Origin: JABDQW01 sp942492025
GTDB taxonomy: Bacteria; Pseudomonadota; Gammaproteobacteria; SZUA-229
Assembly: GCA_942492025.1 (NCBI GenBank)
Contig: CALODJ010000012.1
Location: forward strand, 558,001 to 622,000
DNA length: 64,000 nt
Direction: 5' to 3'
Under the pieces are notes generated by a model. The model had not been told where the DNA came from. It saw only the letters and a program-made list of their open reading frames with translations, and made no database searches. The first letter of the stretch is position 1, and each line of letters starts with the position of its first letter. This document shows, one piece after another, positions 1-8,916 of the stretch. The translations under genes and the position numbers were made by a program.

Positions 1-1
1 G

Positions 2-2389
2 GCCAATGACGCGTTCGCCAAACAGGCAGCAAGGGATCCAGGCGATATGGTTGGCCAGAAAGCGTCCAGCCTGAAATGGAAATTGATAAAACCGGAGGAA
101 GATGACCGGTTGCCATGGTTGAATTCGCTGGAACGCGGTGACAATGAGGTCGGCATTACCCTGAACCTGTCAACCCCGCATCTGGGTATACGCTCATTGT
201 CGGCGAACAGCGCACCAATACACGATGATAACGGCAAGACACGCGGTGCGCTGGTGACGTTTGATGATATTACCGAAGTCGAAGAATCCAATATTCTTCT
301 CGAGAATGCGGTAACGACCTTGCAGAAGAACGATGTCGAAATTCGGCGAAAAAACGAGGAACTCGAAGTATTGGCGTCGCGTGATGCTTTAACGGGTTGT
401 TACAACCGCCGTGCATTCTTTGATTTACTGGAGGATATGTTCAGGCAGGCGGTCAATACCAATACGGACCTCGTTTGCATCATGGTCGATATCGATCATT
501 TCAAATCGATTAATGACCGCTTCGGCCACGCAGTCGGCGATGAGGCCATTCGCATGGTTTCAGAAATACTGAATAACTGTGATTACGAAGGTGCGATCGT
601 TGGCCGCTACGGCGGAGAAGAGTTTTGCGTCGCATTGCCTGTTGCGGATCTGGACCAGGGTAATGAGGTCGCAGAAACCTTGCGTAACAAGATAAAACAG
701 GCACCAAAAGGCTTCAGTGAAAAAGAGATGACGATTACCGCCAGTTTTGGTGTGTCCAATGCTGAAGCTTACATGACGGATGTGGCGCAACTGCTCGAAC
801 ATGCCGACAAGGCCTTGTATATCGCCAAGGAGAGCGGGCGGGATCGCGTGGTCACGTGGGTTGAGGGAAGGGAAGATCTGCCTTCAAAAAATACCGAGAT
901 CGGTCCACAGCCAGACCGACAACAATATAGAGACAGAGATAATGAGCGGATGAACGCTGATGTCGATGTGAGGCTGTTGAACCACAGAATCGAACAGCTC
1001 GAGTCCGAGCTCAAAAGAAAGGAAGCAGAATATGCTAAAAACCGATTTAATGACCCGATAACCAACTTGCCAACACAAATCATATTTGAAGACCGGGTCA
1101 GCCAGGCGATAGCCTTTACCGCACGATCTGAACACGTCATGGCCGTGGCCATTATGAATATTGATATGTTCAGTCGTATCAACAATACCCTGGGACAGAT
1201 TGTTGGCGATGAGTTTCTGAAAGCCGTGGCCCAGCGTTTGAAGTCGATTCTGCGTCGTTCAGACACGGTGGCTTCCATGGTGCATCCGGGGCAATCCGGT
1301 CCTTCTTTGTCCAGACTGCACGACGATGAATTCGCGCTGTTATTAACCGGCATCGACAGCATCGAATCAGTGACCTATATCATCAAACGCATACAGGATA
1401 AATTTGCCGGAAAAATAACGGTCGCAGATAACGAACTGTATGTCACGACGACGATCGGCCTCGCGATCTGTCCACACGATGCCAACACGCCAAAAGCGCT
1501 GATCGAGGGAGCGCGTTCTGCGCAAAAACACGCCAAAGGCATGGTTGGCAAGAACAAATACCAGTTCTTTTCAAAGGAAATCAACAAAAAGAGCATGGAG
1601 CAGATGCAGCTTGAAGTTGATATGCATAAAGCAATTGAAGGCAATCAGTTCAGAATGGTTTACCAGCCAAAGCTCGACATGGAGACAGGCGCCATTGGTA
1701 GCCTGGAATCGCTGATCCGGTGGAGGCATCCAGAGAGGGGGCTGGTCACGCCTTTCCAGTTCATTCCTGTTGCAGAGAGAACAGGCTTGATCATCGATAT
1801 CGGCAAGTGGACCCTGAATACGGTATGCAGGCAGACACGTAAGTGGGTCGACATGGGTGCGGATGATTTACGTGTATCCGTCAATATTTCGGGCATCGAG
1901 TTTACCAATGACAACTTCGTAGATTCTGTAAAGCAGACGTTGAAACAGCACAACCTCCCCGCGTCACACATTGAATTCGAGATTACCGAAACCGCCGTGA
2001 TGAATAATCTCGAAGAATCAGCGAGGATTGTCGATGAGCTGAGGTATATGGGTATTACGATTACGATGGATGATTTTGGTACCGGCTATTCTTCATTCAG
2101 CTATCTTGGCCAGCTTAATTTCGACTGGATCAAGATCGACCGAAACTTCCTGCTCGAGGCAATGAAGCACAAGCACTCAAGAACACTTTATGATGCCATG
2201 GTGATAATGGCGCATGAAATCGACCTGAAAGTCGTTGCTGAAGGCGTTGAGAAGAAGAGTGAATACAATTATGTAGAAACACTTGGCATCGATGAACTTC
2301 AGGGTTATATTCTGAGCAAACCGGCCGGCGTCCTTGAAGTCGAACGAATGTTATTTGACAGTGCAGCCAAACGTATCAATTTTGGGTAA
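2..2389 (+). CDS. PAS-GGDEF-GGDEF-EAL cyclic-di-GMP signalling protein (5' end cut by window edge)
   Basis: The reading frame is open to the first base, so the gene starts upstream; the ATG at 47 is internal. The first part looks like the end of a PAS sensor (ends VTFDDITEVEES). A coiled coil then leads to a GGDEF domain with an intact GGEEF signature at 611-625, as expected of an active diguanylate cyclase. A linker (about 880-1030) precedes a second GGDEF-like domain whose signature is degenerate (HDDEF near 1320-1334). The C-terminal EAL domain has ESLIRW instead of EALIRW near 1702-1719 but keeps DDFGTGYSS near 2070. It probably makes and/or breaks cyclic-di-GMP at the membrane or in the cytosol. 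The product balance cannot be told from sequence. It is convergent with the TolC-type gene and followed by repeats. Confidence 0.93.
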   Translation, partial: ANDAFAKQAARDPGDMVGQKASSLKWKLIKPEEDDRLPWLNSLERGDNEVGITLNLSTPHLGIRSLSANSAPIHDDNGKTRGALVTFDDITEVEESNILLENAVTTLQKNDVEIRRKNEELEVLASRDALTGCYNRRAFFDLLEDMFRQAVNTNTDLVCIMVDIDHFKSINDRFGHAVGDEAIRMVSEILNNCDYEGAIVGRYGGEEFCVALPVADLDQGNEVAETLRNKIKQAPKGFSEKEMTITASFGVSNAEAYMTDVAQLLEHADKALYIAKESGRDRVVTWVEGREDLPSKNTEIGPQPDRQQYRDRDNERMNADVDVRLLNHRIEQLESELKRKEAEYAKNRFNDPITNLPTQIIFEDRVSQAIAFTARSEHVMAVAIMNIDMFSRINNTLGQIVGDEFLKAVAQRLKSILRRSDTVASMVHPGQSGPSLSRLHDDEFALLLTGIDSIESVTYIIKRIQDKFAGKITVADNELYVTTTIGLAICPHDANTPKALIEGARSAQKHAKGMVGKNKYQFFSKEINKKSMEQMQLEVDMHKAIEGNQFRMVYQPKLDMETGAIGSLESLIRWRHPERGLVTPFQFIPVAERTGLIIDIGKWTLNTVCRQTRKWVDMGADDLRVSVNISGIEFTNDNFVDSVKQTLKQHNLPASHIEFEITETAVMNNLEESARIVDELRYMGITITMDDFGTGYSSFSYLGQLNFDWIKIDRNFLLEAMKHKHSRTLYDAMVIMAHEIDLKVVAEGVEKKSEYNYVETLGIDELQGYILSKPAGVLEVERMLFDSAAKRINFG

Positions 2390-2479
2390 TTACTAACTTT
2401 TACGCGTCGCGACCCGGATCTGACAGATAACAAACTGGGATCAGTTTTGAGCTGACACACCGAGAACAGATTAAAAGAC

Positions 2480-2593
2480 TATTCACCACAGAGTCACAGA
2501 GGGCACAGAGTTTTTAATTTGTTAACTACGCCTGTGGCGTAGTCAATAATACAATGCTTGTCTCTGTGGCCTCCGTGACTCTGTGGTGGAATA
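2480..2593. repeat. Family B inverted-repeat element (CACAGAG type)
   Basis: The left arm reads ATTCACCACAGAGTCACAGA and the right arm is its near-perfect inverse (GTGACTCTGTGGTGGAATA). Between them lies a smaller palindrome around ACTACGCC/GGCGTAGT. The copy at 22181-22295 has the same ends and the same core, so this is a real dispersed element. It has no coding capacity. The gap 2390-2853 holds this element, a palindrome at 2621-2698 and a solo arm at 2779-2812, and no gene. Confidence 0.8.
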
Positions 2594-2620
2594 CTTTTGA
2601 GTAACAATGGAATAGTGACT

Positions 2621-2698
2621 GTAGGGTGCGCCGTGCGCACCGCGAAATTTAAAGTGTGTTGCCCAGTCTTCAGTCTCGGTGCGCACGGCGCACCCTAC
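2621..2698. repeat. Palindromic repeat P, copy 1
   Basis: Two 21-base arms, GTAGGGTGCGCCGTGCGCAC at 2621 and its inverse ending at 2698, flank a spacer of about 36 bases. The arms would form a long stable hairpin. Eight further copies occur in the window, all between genes. It lies between convergent genes, where a hairpin could also stop transcription from both sides; that role is inference. Confidence 0.85.
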
Positions 2699-2778
2699 GA
2701 TCGATCCATTCAGCTGTCAGGTGACGTCTGAATCTTTCCTCACGATTTGTAAGAACAGATATGAGTTACTACAGATTT

Positions 2779-2812
2779 CCTCTGTGGCCTCCGTGACTCT
2801 GTGGTGAAATAC
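2779..2812. repeat. Solo arm of a family B element
   Basis: The segment CTGTGGCCTCCGTGACTCTG followed by TGGTGAAATAC matches the right arm of the element at 2480-2593 almost exactly. No left partner is visible nearby, so it is a partial copy. It lies about 40 bases past the stop codon of the minus-strand TolC-type gene. Confidence 0.65.
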
Positions 2813-2853
2813 TGTTGCGTTTTTAACAGGAATGGTTTGCTGATTAACTGCGA

Positions 2854-4188
2854 TTATTGATCGAACCAGATGCTGATGATCTGCACATCCTCCTTGCTGA
2901 GGTTGCCGGTAATGTTTTTCAATTGAAAGTAGTTGGCCGCGTATTCATACTTGGAAGCTGCATAATCCAGTCTGGCTTTGTAGAGTTCCCGTTGCGCGCG
3001 AAGCAGGTCGGCGTTGGTTCGTGTGCCTGCCTTGTAGCCCGCACGAATCGACTTCAGTGCGGCTTCTGTCGACTCGACTGCGACACTCAGGGCCTTGATC
3101 CTGTTCATTGCGGTGATGGTGTTTCTGAAGACCTTGTTGGTTTCTCTGATGACCGAACGCAACGTACCCAGCAGCTCGTCCTGCGCCTGTTCCTTGCGGT
3201 TAATGGCCTCTCTGACGCGTGAGCTGACCTGGCCGCCGGTATAGATCGGAAATTCGAGTTGCATACCGATTCTTGCATCATCGATGTTACTGTCGCCGAA
3301 ACGACCGCCGGTTTCAACGTTGCCGTAGCTGGCAAAAGCATCAAATTTCGGGTAGTGGCCGGCCTTGAAGCGGTCGACTTCGTAGCCGGATGTCTGAACC
3401 TGGTATCGGGCCGCAAGCAGCGTCGGGTTTTTATCTTCGGCTTCGGCCACCCAGTGCTCTGAATCCAGTGGCTCCGGAGTTATGGGCTTGAATTTTTTGC
3501 CCAAAGGCGCAAGTGCTTTAGGTGGCACCCCCGTTATCTCCTTGATGCCATCAAGCGTGTCTTTGACCAGGTCCTGCGCTGCGATAACCTGGGCATCGGC
3601 GAGGTCAAAGGCGGCCTGTGCTTCGAGATAATCGGTAACGGTGGTTTTACCCACTTTATACAGCTTCCTCGTGAGCTCCAGTTGTTCCTTGATGGCATCT
3701 CTCTCGGCAACAGAGAATTCGAGATTGTCACTGGCGGCCAGCGCTTCGAAAAACCTTTGCAGCACGCGCGTGATCAGATCCTGCTGTGCGGCACGGTATT
3801 CGGCTTCTGCCACCAGGATTTTTGAATCGGTGATATCCAGGTCAGTGAATAGATCCTTGCGGTACAGTGGTTGTCTCAGGGTGAGCGCAAGATCGTGGCT
3901 GTTAAAGCTCGTTTCGCCCGAGGCGCCGATGCCGTTGGTTTCGACGTCTTCGCGGTTGGCAGCGGCTTCAGCAGTGAATACGATAGAGGGTAGGAGGGCG
4001 CCGACGCTCTGATTTCTGGTTTCGCGCTCCGCCTTTAGAGCGGAAAATGCCGCCAGAATGCCTGCATCGTTTTGTTCAGCCAGCTGATAAATAGACAAGG
4101 GTGTCTCTGTTTCCGCAGAAACAAGGCTGGCCGATGTGGTCAACATCAAGATCAACAGCAGGTATTGAAACACCACAGGTTTATGCAT
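2854..4188 (-). CDS. tolC: TolC-family outer membrane efflux channel
   Basis: A 444-residue protein with an N-terminal signal peptide (hydrophobic stretch about residues 8-24, cleavage after VSAE-like sequence) and two repeats of the outer-membrane efflux protein fold, including the typical LRQPLYRKD and MQLEFPIYTGGQVSSRV stretches. Length fits TolC (E. coli about 490 residues). TolC trimers form the outer-membrane exit duct for RND and ABC pumps and type I secretion. It stands alone, without adjoining pump genes; an RND pump end lies at 63.7 kb. The ATG at 4188 places the signal peptide correctly. A candidate promoter lies at 4221-4248. Which pump it serves is unknown. Confidence 0.88.
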   Translation of the reverse strand: MHKPVVFQYLLLILMLTTSASLVSAETETPLSIYQLAEQNDAGILAAFSALKAERETRNQSVGALLPSIVFTAEAAANREDVETNGIGASGETSFNSHDLALTLRQPLYRKDLFTDLDITDSKILVAEAEYRAAQQDLITRVLQRFFEALAASDNLEFSVAERDAIKEQLELTRKLYKVGKTTVTDYLEAQAAFDLADAQVIAAQDLVKDTLDGIKEITGVPPKALAPLGKKFKPITPEPLDSEHWVAEAEDKNPTLLAARYQVQTSGYEVDRFKAGHYPKFDAFASYGNVETGGRFGDSNIDDARIGMQLEFPIYTGGQVSSRVREAINRKEQAQDELLGTLRSVIRETNKVFRNTITAMNRIKALSVAVESTEAALKSIRAGYKAGTRTNADLLRAQRELYKARLDYAASKYEYAANYFQLKNITGNLSKEDVQIISIWFDQ

Positions 4189-4220
4189 ACATCTTTTCTT
4201 GTTATTAGTGTATGTTATTG

Positions 4221-4248
4221 ATTATAGAAAGGCGTGGCAGAACAACAA
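4221..4248 (-). promoter_or_regulatory. Candidate sigma-70 promoter for the TolC-type gene
   Basis: On the minus strand a perfect TATAAT (4226-4221) follows TTGTTG (4248-4243) with a 16-base spacer, about 30 bases upstream of the ATG at 4188. The -35 box is weak, so the call rests on the -10 box and position. Confidence 0.45.
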
Positions 4249-4369
4249 GGTAATCCGGCGTAAATATTTATAAACTCAAACGCATCTGAGATTGTGTCTA
4301 TATGGTGCTATAACCCATTGAAAATAAATATAACAATATGCTTAGCACAGCGCTTCACTCGGATAAACT

Positions 4370-5365
4370 GTGGCTATGTCATTAACAGTGGCCAGTGACG
4401 CAACCATGCTGATCGATTCATCATTTAAACCCGCCTGGTGGCTGCCATCACCGCATCTGCAGACCCTGTGGCCGGCGCTGTTCAGAAGGCGTGTCGCACC
4501 TGATCTGGACAAGGAACGCGTTGAATTGAGTGATGGCGATTTCGTCGATCTCTGCTGGAGCAGGAAAACAGACCGGCCAGTCGTGCTGGTATTGCATGGG
4601 CTTGAAGGTTCGGTGCATTCGCACTATGTGGGCAGTTTGATCGTGTCTCTGGAGAACGCCGGATTCAGGCCCGTGTTCATGCATTTTAGGGGATGCAGTG
4701 GTGAGCCGAATCGCTTACCGCGTTCGTACCATTCAGGTGACACTGGCGACCTCGCACACGTGGTCGATCACATCAATCAACAAGCAGGCCAACCGCTGCA
4801 CGCCGCCGTTGGATTTTCACTCGGTGGTAATGTGCTGTTGAAATGGCTCGGTCAGACCGGCGCTTCCAATCCGTTGCACTATGGCGTTGCAGTATCGGTA
4901 CCTTTCCTGCTGGCGGATGCTGCCAATCGGCTGGAAAGCGGTTTGTCGCATTTATATGAAATTCATCTGATGAAATCGCTCAAACGATCATATGCGACCA
5001 AGTTCGAGCGCATCGAGTCGCCGCTCGATGTCGATATCGACCAACTGAAGGGATTCTGGGATTTTGACGACCGGGTGACTGCCCCCTTGCATGGTTTCAA
5101 CAGCGTGACCCACTATTACACGGAGTCCAGCTGCAGGCAGTATCTCAAGGGTATCAAAATCCCGACAAGAATTATCCACGCGCTGGATGATCCGTTTATG
5201 TTTCCTGATACTGTGCCTGATACTTACGAGATCAGCGAGAGTGTCGAACTATTACTGGCAAGAAACGGCGGGCACGTTGGCTTTGTGTCGGGTAAATATC
5301 CGTGGAAACCGGAGTATTGGTATGAGAGGCGGATTATTGAGTTTTTAGACGATGGGGTCCGTTAA
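4370..5365 (+). CDS. YheT-type alpha/beta hydrolase
   Basis: About 330 residues, the usual size of the YheT/ABHD1-3 esterase family. The start region WWLPSPHLQTLWPALFRR and the block VLHGLEGSVHSHYVGSL are typical. The nucleophile elbow is GFSLGGN (Ser in G-x-S-x-G), with candidate Asp (ALDDPFMF) and His (NGGHVGFV) completing the triad. Substrate unknown, probably a lipid or small ester; cytosolic or membrane-associated. GTG at 4370 has GGA at proper distance; ATG at 4376 is an alternative. It is divergent from the TolC-type gene and monocistronic. Confidence 0.87.
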   Translation: MAMSLTVASDATMLIDSSFKPAWWLPSPHLQTLWPALFRRRVAPDLDKERVELSDGDFVDLCWSRKTDRPVVLVLHGLEGSVHSHYVGSLIVSLENAGFRPVFMHFRGCSGEPNRLPRSYHSGDTGDLAHVVDHINQQAGQPLHAAVGFSLGGNVLLKWLGQTGASNPLHYGVAVSVPFLLADAANRLESGLSHLYEIHLMKSLKRSYATKFERIESPLDVDIDQLKGFWDFDDRVTAPLHGFNSVTHYYTESSCRQYLKGIKIPTRIIHALDDPFMFPDTVPDTYEISESVELLLARNGGHVGFVSGKYPWKPEYWYERRIIEFLDDGVR

Positions 5366-5514
5366 TGAACGCAAATCAACCTGAATCAATGGCATGCTGT
5401 CATTTCCTCCAATCGTAGCAATATTTTTTCACCCGAGGAGCGGTTAATTCACATAGATCCAGCCGAACCGTCATTCCCGCGTCTTTGCGAGTCGCGATAA
5501 ACATTCGCGTTTAC

Positions 5515-5578
5515 TAGCGGCTAAACACAAGCTGTTGTTTACACCTGCGTTCAATGACCTGTAAACAGCCTGCCGCTA
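5515..5578. repeat. Imperfect inverted repeat between convergent genes
   Basis: TAGCGGC plus GCTGTTGTTTAC on the left can pair with GTAAACAGC plus GCCGCTA on the right. It sits between two convergent genes, just past the secreted-protein stop at 5602. It may end transcription or be another small repeat. There is no T-run, so a classical terminator is not supported. Confidence 0.4.
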
Positions 5579-5601
5579 TCGCCTTTGCTGCCTTGGATGG
5601 A

Positions 5602-6264
5602 TTAGTTCATCGAAATCGTTTGATATTTTAGCGGAAACGCGTAGTTTTCGGCGCCAACCTGGGCGTTTTTCAGGATCATGGTGATTTCGGTTTCGATGCG
5701 ACCCTCTTGATCTAATGTGCGCATGGGCACACCGACTTCCTGGAGCTTGTCTGCCATTTCGATCTTGGCCATCTGGCATACCGGGATTAATGCGGCGAAT
5801 CCACCGAGTGAGCGAAGGTGGTTGTCCGCCATGGCCTTCATGGTATCGAACAAATCTTCGACTGCTGTACCCTTGAGCGCGTCTTTGGATGCAAAGATGG
5901 CGCCGCAGGATTCACCATTTGCAGACAGCCTGTATTTTATGGTGGAGTAGCCCGCAATGGCGGGACCTGTGCCGACAGGCTTGAGTTTTAGTCGGATCGG
6001 CTGCGGTTGCACGCCACTGATCGAAGGCAGGGCGTCGCTAATATTGGTGATCTGCTTTTTCTCGGGTGAAACCGTGTAGATGGATTGGTTACTGAAGTTG
6101 ACCAGTATGTATTCATCGCTGCCGCGGGTGTTGAGTCTGGCCATTGTACCGTTGGTTAAAAACTGTGATTTCTGATTCTGGTTTTTGAATTCAATCACGG
6201 TGTCTGCATGCGCAGTCGCGCAAAGCAAAAAGGACAGGGTAGTGAATGCTATCAGTGGTCTCAT
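5602..6264 (-). CDS. Secreted protein of unknown function (paralogue of the protein at 25526-26239)
   Basis: A 220-residue protein with a clear Sec signal peptide (MRPLIAFTTLSFLLCATAHA, cleavage after AHA), so it is probably periplasmic. No domain recognised with certainty; the layout recalls DUF4412-like secreted proteins. A stretch around EYILVNFSNQSIYTVSPEKK and two cysteines (GESC, PVC) line up with the protein at 25526-26239 (FIVFDIHSEKVFSVSHLDK; SETC, TPC), suggesting distant paralogues. It is 131 bases beyond the kinase-like gene on the same strand, so it could share a transcript. Confidence 0.75.
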   Translation of the reverse strand: MRPLIAFTTLSFLLCATAHADTVIEFKNQNQKSQFLTNGTMARLNTRGSDEYILVNFSNQSIYTVSPEKKQITNISDALPSISGVQPQPIRLKLKPVGTGPAIAGYSTIKYRLSANGESCGAIFASKDALKGTAVEDLFDTMKAMADNHLRSLGGFAALIPVCQMAKIEMADKLQEVGVPMRTLDQEGRIETEITMILKNAQVGAENYAFPLKYQTISMN

Positions 6265-6395
6265 TTGGCGTTCCCGATCGTGTTTTTATCGTTCTGACGG
6301 AAAACGGATTCTAACGTATTGCAGCTATCGAATAAAACCAGCAGCCAGTCTGGCTGTTATCGCGGGTTGGCCCGCAAGCTTTGCTGTGCGCTGTG

Positions 6396-7064
6396 TTATT
6401 CTTGAACCAGTTTGGAAAAGACGCCTTTGAGTCCACCCGCCAACGCCTCGATCCAGGTCAACTTGTAGTATTTACGATCGAACATTGTCACCTCGTTCAT
6501 ACTGCGGTTGTGGTACTTGTGTTTGATCCAGGCGTTGTAGTCGAACTGCTTGCCAATTTTGAAGCGGTACTGGTTGAATGGATGAAAACCTTTTTTCTTG
6601 ATCACAGCCGCGCCAAAATCGAGTATGCAGGGACTCTCATCGCTCGTGACTAGCAGGTTGTCCTTGCGTTTCAGGTCCATGTGCGCAACGCGTCTTGCGT
6701 GCATGACCCGAATATAGTTAAACAGCTTGCGGTGGAATTCGTCTTCGTCCAGTGGGCGCTTGGTTCGGATGGTTCTACCTTCAATGTATTCCAGCACCAG
6801 GTATTGCCTGTCGATCAGGCCATAACAGGCAGGGACGCCGTCAAAATCGCCCAGTTGCTGATAGACAGCGTACTCGTGTCTGAGCATATGCCGGTTAAAA
6901 TAACGCACCAGACCGCCGCCATGTGGAATCTTGATCACAAGATGATTATGGGCATCCTGATATACCAGAGTCTGGCCCTGATAACCGGCAGCTAGGACAT
7001 GGGCTCCGGATTTTATGCTATCTTCAATCCACTTCTTAAGCGCAGTTTCATCAAGATTTTCCAT
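6396..7064 (-). CDS. Protein-kinase-fold protein, function unknown
   Basis: A 222-residue protein with the core of an ATP-dependent kinase fold: a lysine strand (LVIKIPHGGG), a hinge-like LVLEYIEG, catalytic loop HMDLKRKDNLL, and metal-binding ILDFGAA. This pattern is shared with Kdo/heptose (LPS core) kinases, RIO kinases and aminoglycoside phosphotransferases. It is short, with little C-lobe after the DFG motif. It lies 15 bases after the ICMT-like gene and likely in one transcript with it and the GalT-like gene, which suggests a role in sugar or envelope-lipid modification; that is inference. Confidence 0.75.
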   Translation of the reverse strand: MENLDETALKKWIEDSIKSGAHVLAAGYQGQTLVYQDAHNHLVIKIPHGGGLVRYFNRHMLRHEYAVYQQLGDFDGVPACYGLIDRQYLVLEYIEGRTIRTKRPLDEDEFHRKLFNYIRVMHARRVAHMDLKRKDNLLVTSDESPCILDFGAAVIKKKGFHPFNQYRFKIGKQFDYNAWIKHKYHNRSMNEVTMFDRKYYKLTWIEALAGGLKGVFSKLVQE

Positions 7065-7079
7065 ATTTCTTCGTCATTG

Positions 7080-7664
7080 TTAAAGCTTGATGATCAATAA
7101 ATACATGCATCCGATCAGGTACAGCATAATAACAGGCTCGCCATTTTTAAACAGGCTTTGTTTGAATGACCAGTCGCTGCTGGTCGTCCCCGCCTTGTTG
7201 CTCAAGTTTGGAATCAGTGCGTGAATGTTTCTGCTCCAGTTCTGCCATTCTTCACCAAACAACTTGTTCAGCTTAGCATCTTCATAAGATATAGCAGGTG
7301 GATAGTAAAAAAGCAGCAAAAATAGCATCAATACATAAGCCCACCACAAGTTTGATGCAATGGAGAAGCCGAGCAGGATCAGGATATTACCCACATAAAG
7401 GGGGTGCCTGACATAGGCGTACGGGCCGTCTGTGGCGAGCACCTTGTTTTTCTTTACATGCCCGGAAGCCCATAGTCGGATCAGGGCGCCGATGATGGCG
7501 ACGGCGCTGCCGGCAATAAGCAGTTCCCGGGCCGGCTGGCCGAAATAGCTGACCAAGGGCACAAACAGTATGGCAAACCACTGTCTTGAAGCCTCATGGT
7601 AGCGCAGCGGGCGGATCAGTTTGTTGAGGCCGTGGGCCTCGGGCATGGAGTCAGTGCGTCCCAT
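7080..7664 (-). CDS. ICMT/phospholipid-methyltransferase family membrane protein
   Basis: A 194-residue protein with several hydrophobic segments and the family signature GPYAYVRHPLYVGNILILLG, followed by YEDAKLNKLFGEEWQNW; these form the SAM-binding C-terminal half of isoprenylcysteine carboxyl methyltransferase and PEMT-type enzymes. In bacteria such proteins methylate lipids or unknown small molecules; the substrate here cannot be told. It sits 42 bases after the GalT-like gene and 15 bases before the kinase-like gene. The C-terminus carries an extra hydrophobic segment (VIMLYLIGCMYLLIIKL). Confidence 0.8.
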   Translation of the reverse strand: MGRTDSMPEAHGLNKLIRPLRYHEASRQWFAILFVPLVSYFGQPARELLIAGSAVAIIGALIRLWASGHVKKNKVLATDGPYAYVRHPLYVGNILILLGFSIASNLWWAYVLMLFLLLFYYPPAISYEDAKLNKLFGEEWQNWSRNIHALIPNLSNKAGTTSSDWSFKQSLFKNGEPVIMLYLIGCMYLLIIKL

Positions 7665-7706
7665 TATTATGTTCTGCTGTATTGTCTGGTTTGCAGATTA
7701 TACCAT

Positions 7707-8789
7707 TCAGTCCAGGCTAACGGCACGCAACTGCGCAGCGGCATCCTCGGGGCTGATCGTGCTGACGAATAGCCCGGATCCGAGCTCAAAACCGGTCGGA
7801 ATGCTGGTGCGTGGACAGATTTCCAGGTGCCAGTGATAGCTGGGTGGACAGTCGGCGCAGGCATCACCGTGCGGCTGTGAATGCAGGAAGAAGTTGTATT
7901 GCGCGCCACCGATGACATGGTCGAGACGGCTCATGGTGCGTTTGAGTACCGATGCGAAGTCTGCCATGTCCTCATCCGTACTGTTGATGAAATCGCTCTG
8001 ATGCTGCAACGGCAGGATGTGGACCTCCCATTCATAACGGCTGGCAAAGGGCTTGATTGCGATAAATTTATCGCCACGTTCAACGACGTACTGGCCAACG
8101 TCGACACGGCGGCGGATTTCCCCGGAGTTGCGGTCGTAGATGGTCGCTTCAAAGGTCAGTGCTTCATCGATCATGGCACAGAAGATGCACTGATGGTTTT
8201 TCTGGTAGTAATTACGGCTGTGCGTTATTTCGTTGTAGACATTTTCCGGTACCACCGGCATGGCGATGATCTGGCTGTGTGTGTGTTTGATGCTGGCACC
8301 GGCTGCTTCGCCAAAATTCTTGAATATGAGTACGTACTTCAGGCGCTCATCGGAATCATAGAGTTGCTTCATCCGGGCGCGGTAGGTCTGGAACAGGGTG
8401 CTCAGGTGCGTAACTGCCATTTCATGGATGGCGATACCGTGATTGTTGTGGTCGATAATGACCTCGTGGCGACCATAGCCCTCGATCGCCTGCTGAAGAC
8501 CGAAATTGATACCCGAAGCCGTGCGGTCGTCGCCGAGAACCGGGTAAAGATTTTCAACGATGCGGATTACCCAGTCTTTTTCATTCGGCACGGCAAGAAT
8601 GGTCGGCGGCGTTTTATCTTCATTGCCGGTGCAGAATGGGCAGCGGTCAACGTGGGCTTCGGTGTTGCGCTCGATCCGCTCTTCGGCGTCGCGTGGGCGC
8701 ATACCACGAGCAGTTGCGACCAGTACCGATTCACTCGGGACAATCGGGTTGATACGGATCTCACGAACGGTTTCATCTGTTTCTGACAC
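7707..8789 (-). CDS. galT: Galactose-1-phosphate uridylyltransferase-family protein
   Basis: About 360 residues. The N-terminal REIRINPI...RGMRP and the zinc-type CPFCTGNE are GalT-like, as is the late HSQPHGDACADCPPSYHWHL. The active-site region is KHTHSQII, the H-x-H-x-Q form seen in divergent GalT and ADP-sugar phosphorylases rather than the E. coli HPH. So the nucleotide-sugar substrate is uncertain. I place the start at the GTG at 8789, preceded by AGGG seven bases upstream. The frame stays open to 8939, but that extension runs into palindrome P (encoding VRTAHPT) and has no relative. First gene of a likely three-gene minus-strand transcript. Confidence 0.85.
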   Translation of the reverse strand: MSETDETVREIRINPIVPSESVLVATARGMRPRDAEERIERNTEAHVDRCPFCTGNEDKTPPTILAVPNEKDWVIRIVENLYPVLGDDRTASGINFGLQQAIEGYGRHEVIIDHNNHGIAIHEMAVTHLSTLFQTYRARMKQLYDSDERLKYVLIFKNFGEAAGASIKHTHSQIIAMPVVPENVYNEITHSRNYYQKNHQCIFCAMIDEALTFEATIYDRNSGEIRRRVDVGQYVVERGDKFIAIKPFASRYEWEVHILPLQHQSDFINSTDEDMADFASVLKRTMSRLDHVIGGAQYNFFLHSQPHGDACADCPPSYHWHLEICPRTSIPTGFELGSGLFVSTISPEDAAAQLRAVSLD

Positions 8790-8916
8790 AACTTGACCCT
8801 GTAGCTGAATTCGACGGGGAGATTTTACCCTATCGAAATCAGGGTAATCAGCCCCCGTTTTGGATATTCGTTGATGGTATCGAGAACGGCTCAAGCGATC
8901 TGCCCGGTCAAGATTC

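Noticed and set aside
769..1362. A 197-codon minus-strand open frame within the GGDEF/EAL gene
   Set aside because: Low-complexity serine-rich shadow of the coding strand.
7881..8786. A 301-codon plus-strand open frame opposite galT
   Set aside because: It lies antisense to a gene with clear GalT motifs and has no family motif of its own.
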